Source: Ipomoea triloba
Taxonomy: Eukaryota; Streptophyta; Magnoliopsida; Solanales; Convolvulaceae
Assembly: GCF_003576645.1 (NCBI RefSeq)
Contig: NC_044925.1
Location: forward strand, 18,579,404-18,643,403
DNA: 64,000 nucleotides
Reading direction: 5' to 3'
The notes beneath the pieces were generated by a model that was not told the origin of the DNA, ran no database searches, and was given only the letters and a program-made list of their open reading frames with translations. This document shows, piece after piece, positions 23,850 through 35,755 of the stretch (positions within the stretch are counted from its first letter, which is position 1; each line of letters opens with the position of its first letter). Made by a program: the position numbers and the translations under genes.

Positions 23850-25195
23850 AGAATTTGTTAGGGTATGTTAGAATGTTATTAGATTTGTCCTCCCAGGCTA
23901 AGACAGACAGACAGTTTCAGACAAAATTTCGGCAGTGAATTTGGATCATACGGAATTAATTATGATGGATGAGTGAACAACATATTTTGATTGGGTAAAT
24001 TAAGTTTTCTTTATACAAGTGCTGTGAAGATTGAAGACTCGCATGCAACGTTGAAGATCCAATCGTAGATGATGAAGATTTGTGTTGGTTAATGAACCTT
24101 GTGTATCTTGGTGGTGTAATTCCAACAATAGTAATCTTGGGTGATCATCTAGTGGATTGGGTAAACGTTGAGTTGTCCCGTAGATGTAGGAGGATTGCTC
24201 CGAACTGTGTAACCAATTTCTTGTGTCCGGATTCTTTTATGTTTTTGTTCGTTACTTTATTTAATTATCTGTTGCTGTCTTGCTGAGATAGTTCGTAATA
24301 CAGATGATTATTTGTGTTTAAAATTAAGTAGGAACCCTTAGGACTAATCTTGCATTCGAGACTCACGGTTGAATTTCAATTGGTAGCAGAGCCTGGGGAC
24401 TTAAATTATTAGGCTATCCGATCTGGCTACATCGTGTTCCTTGAACTCAAGAAATCATTTTATGGTTGTGCATTTAGTAGTTTTATTTATTTTGTTTTGT
24501 TCGTACTTACCGTTTGTTAACTGCTTCAAAAATAAATAGACAGCATCCCGAACTAACAGGTGATAACTATGCTTATTGGAAAACACGTACCAAAACCCAC
24601 ATCAAAGCTCAAGGTGAGAGTATCTGGAGATTTGTGTTAACTGGATGAACGCATCCAACCACAGTTGGAGAAAATCCAGAAGATTCTCGTGTGCTCAAAC
24701 CAGAAATCGAGTGGGATGAAGCTGAAATGAGAACTGCTAGTTACAATAATAAGACTCTCGATATTATTTATTCTTTAATGCATGAAAGTCAATTTACTTC
24801 AGTTATAAGCTGTAATTCAGCTAAAGCCGCATGGGACATCCTTGAAACCACATATGAAGGTACGAACTCTGTAAAATAGTCAAAATTGCAACTCGTCCAA
24901 TCAGACTTTGAAAAACTGAGAATGCATGATGATGAAAAACATCAATGAGCATGTCCAAGAACTTGCAAATCGTGCTGCTGTGTTAGGCGAACCATTTTCC
25001 TAACAAAAACTAATTAAAAAAATTCTACGATCCTTACCACCACGGTTTAGAATGAAAGTTATTGCAATTCAAGAAAATACAGGTTGGAGAATCAATCCGT
25101 TGCTCAATTGATGGGAACCTCACAACATATGAAATGGAAATTTTGACTGACCACAACAAAAAGCAAAAGAGTGTTGCCTTTACAACTGAATGACT
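23850..25195 (+). mobile_element. Ty1/copia 5' remnant (LTR end, primer site, gag)
   Basis: A degenerate primer-binding site TTGGTAGCAGAGCC lies at about 24381. A decayed gag follows, with readable pieces LTGDNYAYWKTRTKTHIKAQ and (24691-24879) AAWDILETTYEGTNSVK, the typical copia gag signature. In-frame stops and frameshifts break it. The region before 24380 is probably a decayed LTR; its left edge is uncertain. Confidence 0.6.
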
Positions 25196-25445
25196 GGATT
25201 GATTGAAGTTATTTATAATTTAATTTTTTATAATATTAAGTTTAGTATTAGTACACAAAAATTTATATATTTATAAACTACACTAAAAATACTATTAAAC
25301 ATAACAAAATCAAATTTTAAAATTAAAAAAAAAATTAGTTAAGAAAATAAACAAAGAAGAAATAGTTGGTTTGACCAATGAAAACAGATAAAATGATGAC
25401 TAATGTATAGTAAGTAGGACAGATAAAATGGGACAGAGTAAAAGA
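25196..25445. mobile_element. decayed Stowaway-like MITE
   Basis: The right end ACAGATAAAATGGGACAGAG and the internal motif GGTTTGACCAATG resemble, in reverse, the element at 18351. The left end is unclear. Confidence 0.35.
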
Positions 25446-25622
25446 GATAATCGCGGCAATTGAATAAAACTTGGTTCCTACAATTTTAATTTACAAGACA
25501 ACTTAAATTAATGGTTAATTGTTGCTTACTTCCACTGCACGATTGTGGAGCTAGCAAAGATTATAAACTTACATAGCTAAAGTTAAGGGGGGAAAATTGA
25601 ATAAATACACCCATTAAACTTG
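25446..25622. other. short 3' flank of the pectinesterase gene
   Basis: AT-rich; probable 3' UTR of the minus-strand pectinesterase. No distinct element. Confidence 0.3.
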
Positions 25623-27668
25623 TCAAAAAATTCCAAAAGTCCAGCCCGAACTTTTGGGTGGTTGATTTCTCGATGGCGATGGAGTTTTGACGCCTGCTTC
25701 TACGCTAGGACCAAGAGCTGTTTTAGTCTGAATCGAAGGAGTAGCTATCAAGTTTTCTGATGAAGTCGCTACTTTAACATGAGTATCCAAGTTTCCTGAT
25801 GGAGCCGCTACTGGAACTTCTGTAGCCGAGTTTCCAGGTGGAGCCGCTGCCGGAACGTGAGTAGGAGCCGAGTTTCCAGGTGGAGCCGCTGCTGGAACAT
25901 GAGTAGTCGAGTTTCCAGGTGGAGCCGTTGTTGGAACCTGAGTAGCCGAGTTTCCTAGTGGAGCTGCAACTGGAACTTGAGTGGGGGCTAATGGTGCCGG
26001 ACTGGAAGCTGAAGTAGAAGCTTGAGTGGGAGCTGATACCGGTGTTGAGGGCTGAGCCGGAGCTAGAGCCGGGGTAGAAGATGGTGTAGAAACTGGAGCG
26101 GGAGCAGAAGCCTGAACCGGACCAGGAACTGACGCAGAAGCCGGAGTTGAAGCTTCAGCTTTAGCTGGAGCTGAAACTGGAGCCGTAGTGGGGGATTGAG
26201 CAGGTGCTTGAACCGGACTAGGAGTTGATGCAGAAGCTTGAACCGGAGAAGAAACTGGAGCAGTTGAGGATTGAGGCGATGCCTGAACTGGACCGGGGGA
26301 TCCCAAACCAAAAGTTGACTCAGAAGCTTGAGTGGGAGGTTCACCTTGAACCGGGGCTGATACAGGAGTAACTGAAATTGGTATAGTTGAGAATTGATAT
26401 GGTGCCTGAACCGGACCGGGTGATGATGCTGGAGTTTGAACTGAAGCTGAACTTGAACCGCTTGTGGATTCGGGCGATGGGTGAACCGGAGTGGAAGTTT
26501 TTGGAGAAGTTTGGTTGGAAGAATCAGCTGGTTCTTTGGTAGGAGGTGATCCCCCACCCCCACCCCCACCCCCACCGCCACCAAAAATCGAAGAAAATGA
26601 AAATTGACTAGGCGAAGGCGGAGACGGAGGCGGGGATGCTTTAGGAGGATCATAGATAGCCTTTTCTTTAGCACCCATATCTTTGATTTCATCAGGCATC
26701 ACCGGCGAGTATTTAACCTCCGGACTATGCTTGGGTGGCGGGTAAATAAAACCGGAATTGTAGGGAAGTCTAGTTCGCTTAATCCATACATCACCCTGGA
26801 TAAACCGCGCCGCCGTGAACCGTTCAATCCGGTTCAAGGGAAGCTCCTTCACTCCCTTCCATTTCACACGCTCCCCCTTACTAGAAGACGGTCCTCTATT
26901 GTTATATTCAGTATAGAAAAGCGTATCCAGAGCAAAATCTCCATTCCACGGCAACCATCCATCTTTCTGGATCAAATCGTCGATGAAGGACTCCATAATT
27001 ATAGTCCTAGAGTACTCTTTCCAAGGCCGGCCCAGGTACGATTTGAGCTTGGACCGGACAGGGTAGTACTCCGGGTCAGCCTCAAAGCTACAATTTTGCA
27101 AGACGAGGCCGGTCGGTTGGCGTGGGTCTATGCGGCCTTGAGCCGTAACAATGCACTGTTGATTCTCCATCGGCTTTCGAACCATAAAGGTGCAGTTTTG
27201 GAGCACGACGGCGGCGTTGCCGAAGATGAAGTCTATGGTGCCGGAGATTATGCAGTCGCGGTAAAACTGGCGGTAGGTGTGCGTGTAAAGAGTGTCTTGG
27301 TACCCATCCATTTGACAGTTGTAGAAGATTGACCTGTCGGCCCCGACTCTCAGTGCCACAGCTTGGTGTTTCTCCGGCCCTGCTGAGTTCTCGAATCCAA
27401 TGTCTCTTGCCATGAAAAAATCTCCCATCGCAGCTACATTTTATTTAAGGTATTTGATCAACAGAAATTGTAATAACAATCGAAATCAGGATATGCAAGA
27501 TTTCCACCCGTTAGTAAGCAATATGCATGGATACTATTTAGTGTTTATTTAACATGTACGTGACCCCAACAAAAGTAATCAATTTTGCTATAAAAACGGC
27601 TCTTTAATGTAATGCAAAGGAAATGAGAGTAATTGTAAGGATTCTTAGTTACTCAATGTGAGGTAAAA

Positions 27669-27721
<53 letters not shown>

Positions 27722-30700
27722 TTCCAGTGAGACCATTTGCTTAGCTAAGATCGTGAGATCACATATTGTGCATCCATGTAATACTTTTTAATGGTCTAGA
27801 TTGATTGACACACACTTTGTTCGCACACATTTAATCACCGTTCGCACACACTTCAACTTTGAATCTTAATCAATCTAGACTATTAAAAAATTTTGAGATC
27901 AAATCTTGTACATCAATCACCGTTCGCACATATTTAATCACCGTCTGCACATACTTAATCACCATTCGCACACATTTTATTACCGTTCGCACACACTTCA
28001 ACTTAACATCTTAAATCAATCTAGACCATTAAATTATTAAATGGATGCACAAGATCTGATCTCACGATCTTACCTAAACAAGTGATCTCATATGATCCTA
28101 ACTATATATATATATATATATATGGTCATACTCACATGAGAATCTTTTCCCATGTAAAAATTGTTGATAAATTGTTGCCATCCGAAATAAATGATCAATG
28201 ATCAATGACTATGATTAAAAGTCAATATCCTAAACACATCCGCCTAATCAATTAAAATCGCCCATAAATATCAATTAAGAGTCAAATCTATCCAAGCTAA
28301 ATTTGAATCGTCGACCGAAATAGGCAAGACAATGACAAAATCAAGTTGGTGGTGGAACATAATGTTCGTTAATATGAGTGAAAATATGATTGTTTTGTTA
28401 ATGTTCGATGCTTTAATTTAACAAGACAAACACGTGAAGCAAAAGACAATAGAAGGGATGTTGTGCTATGCTATGCTCTGGGTAATTGTGTGTACTCATG
28501 CACAAAATAGTACGTACCATAGAATGCCGGCAGAATCGTGTGCACACTTCTACATTACATTATTCATACTCTAATTTTTCAATGTGCATACGTTCACATT
28601 GAAATGCAGACATACACATCATGCACCACTACCAACAAAGAAAACAATGACAAAAAACTAAGTTAATTCACTTACCTTATTAATGTACAAACACATCATT
28701 AGATACAAATAAATGCACACATGTATGTACTGCACACACATCAAATGATCATAAAGTACACACTAGGCCACGACAAGGTGCACACATACAACAAAAAGCC
28801 AGCAGTGAAGAAGAAGATTACAGTTGCAAATGAATTAAATTTACCATAAATTAAATTCCTAACATCAAGCATAATGAAATTAACATAGTACCATCAACTC
28901 TAGGCATCTCCAGAGATCAACAATTGGATGGATTAAGTATCCCGAGTAACAACGGATTAGACTCACTACCTCACTTGTCTTATGCAACGATGTCCATGGT
29001 TCTTAAGGCCTTTTCCCTTGTTCTAACCTTGGCGAGGTTGTCTATAATTGAGTCATTTAGATGGGCTACCAAATTAAATATGACTGCAAGGGAAATCATC
29101 GCAACACATGCGGTTGTTATGTCATGAACTAGGGTCATATTCGCAATTTTGAAACTTTATGTTCAAAATTTTAGAACTCTATAATTTGGCCAAGACATGC
29201 GACCATGATCCATTAACTCCTTTGTAAGACTAGATACCCTTTGAGCCTAGCTTTATTAAACTAAATATTTATTGTTTTCTTTTTCTTTCTCAAAAAGTTG
29301 AATCTCCAACCTTAAAAGGCTCTCACACCCCTGCCCGACACTCAACTGAATCCCTTCACTTTGAGAGGTTGTTCTCACACCGCAGCGGGAGAGCCTAGAT
29401 CCCTGATCTTTTTTCTCAAACTTTATCCCTATGACCAACTGAGCTGCCCATGCCGATAATATTTATTGTTTTTGACTCACCAAGAATCCTTACAATTACT
29501 CATTTCATTGGCATTACATTAGAGTTATACGTTGTATATATAATAAAGCCTGGAACCATATATCAGTTAAATAAATATATGTGGCATAATTATAAGTACT
29601 TACCAACGGTTGCAGTGTGAAAAGTGGAAACCCCATCAATGTAATTCTTGCTTCCAGTGATTTTGGTCTTGGTTGGACCATCACCCATGATCATCAAATG
29701 TGTCATTTTCCGGAAAAATGCGACGTGCTCTTCATAAACACCCTCTTTGATGTACAACACGAATGTCTTGTTCTTGTTCCTTGGGATATCCTCCAACGCC
29801 TCATTTATCGTCATGTACTTCCCCGACCCATCCTTGGCCAAAACCAGGTTGGGCTTGATCTCCGACCTCTTCGCCGTTAGCAGCCTATGCCGCCCCATGT
29901 CCACCCACTCCGGGGTTGCCATCTCAGCCCTGTTTGGTAAATGGCTGTTAGCTGATTGGGTTAGAAGGTATGATTAATTGATAACATTAGATGATTGTAG
30001 AAAGGTGTTTGGTAAATTTAGCTGTTAGCTGTTAGCTGATAGCTGTTTGATATAATTTCTTTTCTCAAAAAGCTAATTGAAAAGGCTGCTTTGAGTAGCC
30101 TTTTGAATCTTAATATTTTGGAGTTACAAAAAACTTATTAACTAAATATTTATATTAATTTTTTAACCAAATGAAACACGAATAAGCCAAAATTGACTGA
30201 TAGGCTGATTATTTACCAAACAAGGCTCTCGTGTCCCAGGAGACGCCGTTTGTTGGAGCTGCTCACGCCCTGCACGCCCAATTCCGAGAGAGCCGAAGAG
30301 ATTTCGGTAACCATAGCCAAGGCATTGCTCGTTAATTGCATGGAAGTCCTGAGAAGCTTCTTCATCTTCTCCTTGTGGTCACCAGGGGTGCCTTGGAAGC
30401 CATCCAGGCAGGTTTCTTGATACGTGAGGGAACCGCTAAGCCATGTTTTCAAATCCGCTAGCCAGTTATCCAAATCCGAGAGATCAAACTCGCTGAACTG
30501 AGCGAACGTCCTCTTCAGATCCTTCACGGCCCGTTTGGCCAGGACCTGGCAATCATCCAGGGCCTGTTTGGATCTGGGGTCCTTGTGGAGCTCCTCCAAA
30601 TGCCTGGACTTGTTCATGGCGTTGCGAAGGCGATGAATGGTGATGTGGAGGGAGGCTTGGATTAGCTCCTTGGGGTCCGTGGTATTGGAGGCCGGAGATT

Positions 30701-30887
30701 TCTCCAGGCTCTTAATGCAAGTCTCTTGGTACGTGGTGGGTTGGCATATGGATTTGATGGCTTTCTCCGAGGATTTTACCTCCTTGCGCTCTTTATATTC
30801 ATAACGCCCGAACCCCACCGTGAGAGCAACCACCATTGCCAGCAGAAGGACAGAGCACACCACCATAACGATCACATTGTTAGACAT
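25623..30887 (-). CDS. pro-pectinesterase (PMEI + CE8) with long Pro-rich tail; exon 1 carries a MITE
   Basis: Exon 1 runs from 30887 to 29604 and contains a MITE (29926-30227). Exon 2 is 27433-25623, after an intron of 2170 bp at the position usual for pectinesterases (TFHTATV|A). Order of domains: membrane anchor at about residues 5-27 (type II), PMEI pro-domain with its four Cys (SICQPT, QETCIKS, LDDCQV, QETCLDG), basic processing motifs KRRLL and RHRLL, then the CE8 catalytic domain with AVALRVGADRS, YQDTLY, DFIFGNA and LGRPWKEYS. After the catalytic domain comes a tail of about 365 residues rich in Pro/Ala/Ser/Thr, with a Gly tract and tandem repeats. With the MITE and one CTC copy removed, the exons total 2787 nt, an open frame of 928 residues. 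The protein would remove methyl esters from wall pectin; long-tailed forms of this group are pollen-type (compare AtPME28). Expression depends on how the MITE is handled. Confidence 0.85.
25753..25985 (-). repeat. coding minisatellite in pectinesterase tail
   Basis: About six tandem units of 42-45 bp encode variants of THVPAAAPPGNSA near the C-terminus. Units differ by a few bases and by one 3-bp insertion, all in frame. Upstream in the same tail are looser PVQA.PQS repeats and a Gly tract coded by a C-rich stretch at about 26550-26580. Confidence 0.8.
27714..28102. mobile_element. (TA)n-flanked MITE with long TIRs and 20-bp repeats
   Basis: (TA)n tracts border both sides (27672-27712 and 28103-28123). 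The ends form inverted repeats of about 95 bp with shared TAAGATCGTGAGATCA, TTGTGCATCCAT and TTTAATGGTCTAGATTGATT. The centre holds about seven copies of a 20-bp unit close to AATCACCGTTCGCACACATT. It lies in the pectinesterase intron. Placement inside a TA microsatellite resembles the 'Micron' elements of rice. Confidence 0.7.
29270..29451 (-). repeat. tRNA-derived SINE
   Basis: On the minus strand GGCAGCTCAGTTGGTCATAGG is the A-box region of a tRNA-like head, and the body ends in an A/T-rich stretch with GAAAAAGAAAAC near 29270. It lies inside the pectinesterase intron. Confidence 0.55.
29926..30227 (-). mobile_element. 302-bp MITE inserted in pectinesterase exon 1
   Basis: The termini are AGCCCTGTTTGGTAAAT (plus-strand left) and AGCCTTGTTTGGTAAAT (reverse complement of the right). 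CTC is duplicated at 29923-29925 and 30228-30230. Removing element and one CTC joins ...RRLLGHE to MATPEWVDMG in frame. Read in the gene's sense, the first terminus gives TTTG|GTAAAT (intron from 30216) and the last gives ACCAAACAG|GGCT (intron to 29930). Splicing these removes 287 nt and leaves 18 extra nt in frame. TTCTAAC and GCTAAC, good plant branch sites, lie within 45 nt of the acceptor. Unspliced, the frame stops five codons into the element (30213). Confidence 0.85.
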
Positions 30888-31584
30888 GTTTTCTTTTGTG
30901 GTCTTATTATTATATTCTCAAATTAAAGAAGGTGGAGAAGGCCGGGCTCAAGGAGGTGCTTGACCCTCTCCTCCAAATGTCGGAAAACAAGAATGGGAGT
31001 GAAGCAGTTTTTTTTATAACATTGTGAAAGGCAGAAAAAAAAAAAAAGAATAAAAAAGAAGATTCTTGGGAGAAAACAAAGTGAATAGCGACAAATGCGA
31101 GAATTCTTCGTTTTCAACTTACTTATAGCTAGGGTGCAAATGACTTGGAAATGATGTGTGACCCTAATTGTTTCAAGCTACTCCTTTCAAATCGCTTTGG
31201 TACATAAAAGGAAACAAGTTTTGTGATGCATTTACTGTCCTTAGTAACATTTAAAAGTCATTTATCTAAAGATTTCTTCTCATTTTAATACCTGACAAAT
31301 TTTTAAGCAACGCCAATATATAACGAATAAGTGTTTAACTTTAATGTGTTTGTCTCAGTTCATTAACGGGTTGAGCGGTTAAGAACTCAATAATTTTGTG
31401 TCTTCATGTTGGTCAATCGACTTAGCCCGTTAATATAAGAAATATTGTTTTCCATGTCTTATTGATTTGCCTTTGAAACTCATATATATACAATTTTGGG
31501 CAACGGTCATATGCCTAAATTAAGGCAATAATCTACAATATTCTAAGAATAATATTGTTTACATATTTATATAATTTCTATATT
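30888..31584. other. pectinesterase 5' flank
   Basis: Contains the leader and promoter of the minus-strand pectinesterase (A/T-rich with an A-tract at 31034-31062). No other gene or element is recognised. Confidence 0.35.
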
Positions 31585-32270
31585 CTAATACACCCCCGTA
31601 GTCAAGACGGGTGGTTTATGTACGGTGAGACTATCTCGAAAGTCATCAAAGAGTTGTTGTGGAAGCCCTTTAGTGAAAATATCGGCAATTTGATAGCGTG
31701 AAGGAATGTGCAAGACACGTACTTGACCTCGAGCGATTTTTTCACGGACAAAATGTATATCCATTTCAATATGCTTCGTGCGTTGATGTTGAACTGGATT
31801 GCCGGAAAGATAAATCGCACTAATATTGTCACAATAAACCAAGGTCTATTTTGTAACTGGACAATGAAGCTCTAAAAGTAAGTTTATGATCCAACAAGAT
31901 TAAGAGACAACATTAGCTGCGGATATTTTGCCGTTGATCGGGATAAAGTAGGTTGCCATTTTGCAGACCATGATGTCAAGTTATCTCTAAGGTATACACA
32001 ATAGCCAGAAGTAGGTCTTCTAGTATTTGGAGTTCTGGACATCTATCCGCCGCAATCTACGTCGGTGAATGATATAAGCTTGCTGATTGAAGATGGGTAA
32101 ATATAATGTGAAGGTTGAATTCAAGAGTACCTTGTATGTAGCGAATTATTCTTTTCAATGCCGTCATGTGTTAGGTTCTTGGGTCGTGCATAATATGCAA
32201 ACTTGTTGAACGACATAAGAAATATCTGGTCTCGTCGTAGGAAAATAAATAGGAAAAGATCTTACCTCAC
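31585..32270 (-). mobile_element. Ty1/copia RNase H remnant
   Basis: 31585-31842 (-) encodes the end of a copia polyprotein: VYCDNISAIYLSGNPVQHQR, KHIEMDIHFVREK, IADIFTKGLP. Decayed upstream pieces with stops continue to about 32270. There is no intact ORF; LTRs not delimited. Confidence 0.7.
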
Positions 32271-32329
32271 CAAAGAGTTGTCCACGTCGGTAAACAAACC
32301 TCGAATCTAACTAATCACCTACAAGTTTT

Positions 32330-33736
32330 ATTTATTAATTAATATACTAAATGGATATTAATTCATAACAATACTATTTCAAACAATCTCAAAATAATTT
32401 ATAATTCAATAAAATACTAAAACACCCTAAATTCATCAATAATATTTAAAATAATCATACATTCAATTATTATAAAAAATCTAATTAATAATATAATCTA
32501 ATTATAATAATATATTTAAAATAATTTCCAAAATTTGATATATATTAACAATAATTTGAAATATATAACAATTTAAACTATATTAACATTAATTCCTAAA
32601 ATTTAAAATAAATTAAAAATTTGACATATATTAGCATACACAAAATTCAAAATAAATTAAAAATAATCCATAAGGTTCAAAATAAATTTCAACATAAAAT
32701 TCAAATTAAATATAATAACAATAATTCCTAAATTTCAACATATATTAGATTTAATTCATAAAATTCAAAATAAATTAACAATTATTTCTAAAATACACAA
32801 TAATTTTTAAAATTTGAAATATATTAATTTATTATGCCTAAAATACAAAATAATTTCTTAAAAATTTGAAATATATCAATAATAATTTTTAAAATACACA
32901 ATAATCCTATAAATTCAAAATATATAAATAAATAATTCGAAATGTTGGTCGTAGAAGCGTTGGGCGGCTACTGCGAAGATTGTCACGGTGGGTGGGGGCC
33001 GAGATAGGCGCGGAGGCGTTGGGCGGCGATAGAAGACTATGGCGAAGGTGGTGGCGGAGGCGTTGGGTGGCTGCTGCGAAGATTGTCACGATGGCGGAGG
33101 CTGTCGTGGGTGGAAAACGATGAAGGCTGTCACATTGAGTGACTTTGAAGACTGTTATTTTTTTTTTTGAAGATTTGATCTGTTTTATTTTTGAAAAGCT
33201 ATATGACGTCGGTTGTTCACTTAACTGACGTCGTATAGCGTCTTTTATTATTTTTTTAGAGGTTACAACGTCAGTTCTTCAAAGGACTGACGCCGTAACC
33301 TAAAAAAAATCAAATAATTATACGACGTCGGTAATTTAGCAATCAACGTCTTATAATTACCTACTATATTTACTTTTTTTTTAAACTATTACGATGTCGG
33401 TTTGTTGACAAATCAACGTCGTATAGTAATGTATTTTATTTTTTTTAATTAAATAGTTACGGCGTTGGTTGGTGTCTAAACTGACGTTGTAACTTTAATT
33501 GAAAATTAAAAAAAAATCATATGCTACGACGCTGGTTTTGTATATAACTGAACGTCATATCATTTGTTTTTTTTTTTAAATTTATTTTTAAAGACATATG
33601 ACGTCGATTTTTCTAAAAAATCGACGTCATATGTATTTTTTAAAAAAAATTATAAATTATTTAAAATAATTAAAGTCTGTTTTGTCGAAAACCGACTTTA
33701 TATCCTCGACGTTATAAGTGATTTTTGCAGTAGTGA
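32330..33736. mobile_element. CACTA-type element, one end with subterminal inverted repeats
   Basis: The right terminus is TTTTTGCAGTAGTG at 33723-33736, the reverse complement of CACTACTGCAAAAA. From 33190 to 33720 a series of short hairpins alternates ACGTCGGTT-like and AACCGACGTC-like arms, the typical CACTA subterminal pattern. 32940-33120 is a GC-rich tandem stretch (GCGTTGGGCGGC units) and 32330-32940 is AT-rich with recurring AATTCAAAATAAATT. The opposite terminus was not found, so the left limit is a guess. Confidence 0.55.
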
Positions 33737-34232
33737 AATTATTATTATTGGTGTAAATAATACGGAGTAATTAATAAGTTATTATTTTCTTATAAAATTA
33801 TGTAGAATTTTCAAAGAATTTTCTCATTTATTTTGCAGAATTTGTTTCCATTATTCTAAAAATTATAATGATTCAATTATTTTCAGAATTTGGTAACCAT
33901 TTCCATCAAGCATTCAAATCTTTCCTTCTCTTAGGTCCCATACTCATATAGAGTAGTCCCCAGTGGAGAAAAAGCCCAACCATATCATCTCTCAAAGTGT
34001 CAACTACAGAGTCAATGGTAGCTATATATATATATATTAGTTAATATTAATCAATAACTAAAATTCTTAAACATTAGTCTAACTAAAATATTTTAATTAA
34101 AAAAATAATTAACCAAATTTTGTTGGCGCATATTAACTTATTTTTCAGTTACCAAAATTTTCACACCCATAGCCATACATTAGCAAACCTTATCATCTCT
34201 CAAAGTACGTTTGAACTACAGAGTCAACGAGC

Positions 34233-35718
34233 ATGGCCGACGCTCTCATCTCCAGTGTTGTGGAACAGCTGATCAACATCCTGAAGCACCAAGCCCAGGA
34301 GCTAAAAAGAACTTTGGGTGTGGAGAAGGAGATCACAAACCTCTCATCGAAGCTCGAGAAAATCAGGGAGATATTGGATGATGCAGAGAAGAGAAGCTTT
34401 AAGGATAAGGGCATCAAGCTCTGGATCGAAACTATATCCAAGACTTCGCGTACCAAGTGGACGATGTTCTGGACGAGTGGAGAACCACAAGTCTGAGACA
34501 ACAGATCGAGAGCCCCGAGGCAAGTCGCAGCTCTTTCCTGCCTTCACGTTTCCATTACAAAAGGTTTGTTATGCATCGAGACATCGCAAAGAAAATAAAG
34601 GAGCTTGATTCAACACTTGATCTAATATCTGACTCGGAAGCTTGGTTGTTGCTTAGCAGGAAAGCATTTTCTAAGAGAAGGGAAGAGGATTGTGAGAAAC
34701 TGAAAGATATTGGATGGTCTGAAAATTGCCCAAAAGTGCAAAGGATTGCCACTTGCTGCTTGCGTCATGGGAAGCCTGCTACGTTTCAAATACACAAGAG
34801 ATGATTGGCAAAATGTTTTAGACAATAAAATTTGGGAGTTGGATGAAATGGTAACAGACCTCTTCCCTCATTTGTATCTGAGCTACAATGATTTGACCCC
34901 AAAGATGAAGCAATGTTTCTCCTACTGTGCTGTCTTTCCCAAAGATTATAAAATTGAGGTAGATAAGCTCATCAGAATTTGGATGGCACAAAGTTATGTG
35001 ACGACGGAATCAAAAGGTAGGGAGTTATTTGGGGGTTTAGCAATGCGCTCTTTCTTCCAAGATTTGGAGAAAGATGACATGGATTCCAACATACATTATC
35101 ATGTCTTGCAAAATGCATGACATAGTGCATGATTTTGCCCAGTTTCTGACCAAAAATGAATGCTAATTATTGACCAGCACGAGGATAAGGTCGGGATTAA
35201 AAATCTAAGTCATCTGTCATGGCAGAAAACTGGTAAGAATATGAATCTCACTTCCATTTGTGATATTGGAAAACTTCGCAGCTTTTTTGCTGAAGAATTT
35301 TCTCTCGAACAACTTACTCCGGATTTGTTCAATAGTCTGAAATCTGTGAGAGTATTAAGATTGCATGAACTCCCAAAGAAGATTGGAAATTTGCTTCATC
35401 TAAGGTACATTGATTTAAGTTGGAATGATGTACTAGAGGAGTTACCTAATGCAGTTTGTTCTTTATATAACTTGCAAACTTTAGATCTTGGAGGATGTAC
35501 GTGTTTTTCTAGGCTGCCGAAAGGGATTGGAAATTTACGTCAACTAAAATACATTGATTTAAGTTGAAGCAAAGTAGAGGAGTTACCTGATACAATTCAC
35601 TCTGTGTCTAATTTGCAAACTTTATATCTTGATGGATGTAAGCGATTTTCTACGATTGTCCCGAATGGGAGGAGTGGGAAGACTTCAAACAAGAAGCAAC
35701 AACAACAACAACAACAAC

Positions 35719-35755
<37 letters not shown>

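Noticed and set aside
26063..27332. ORFs of 209 and 242 residues overlapping the pectinesterase (26063-26692 - and 26604-27332 +)
   Set aside because: Alternative-frame shadows of a repetitive and conserved coding exon; their translations show no domain.
34233..34496. Functional short NLR protein
   Set aside because: Frameshift, NB-ARC deletion and several stops follow within the same gene.
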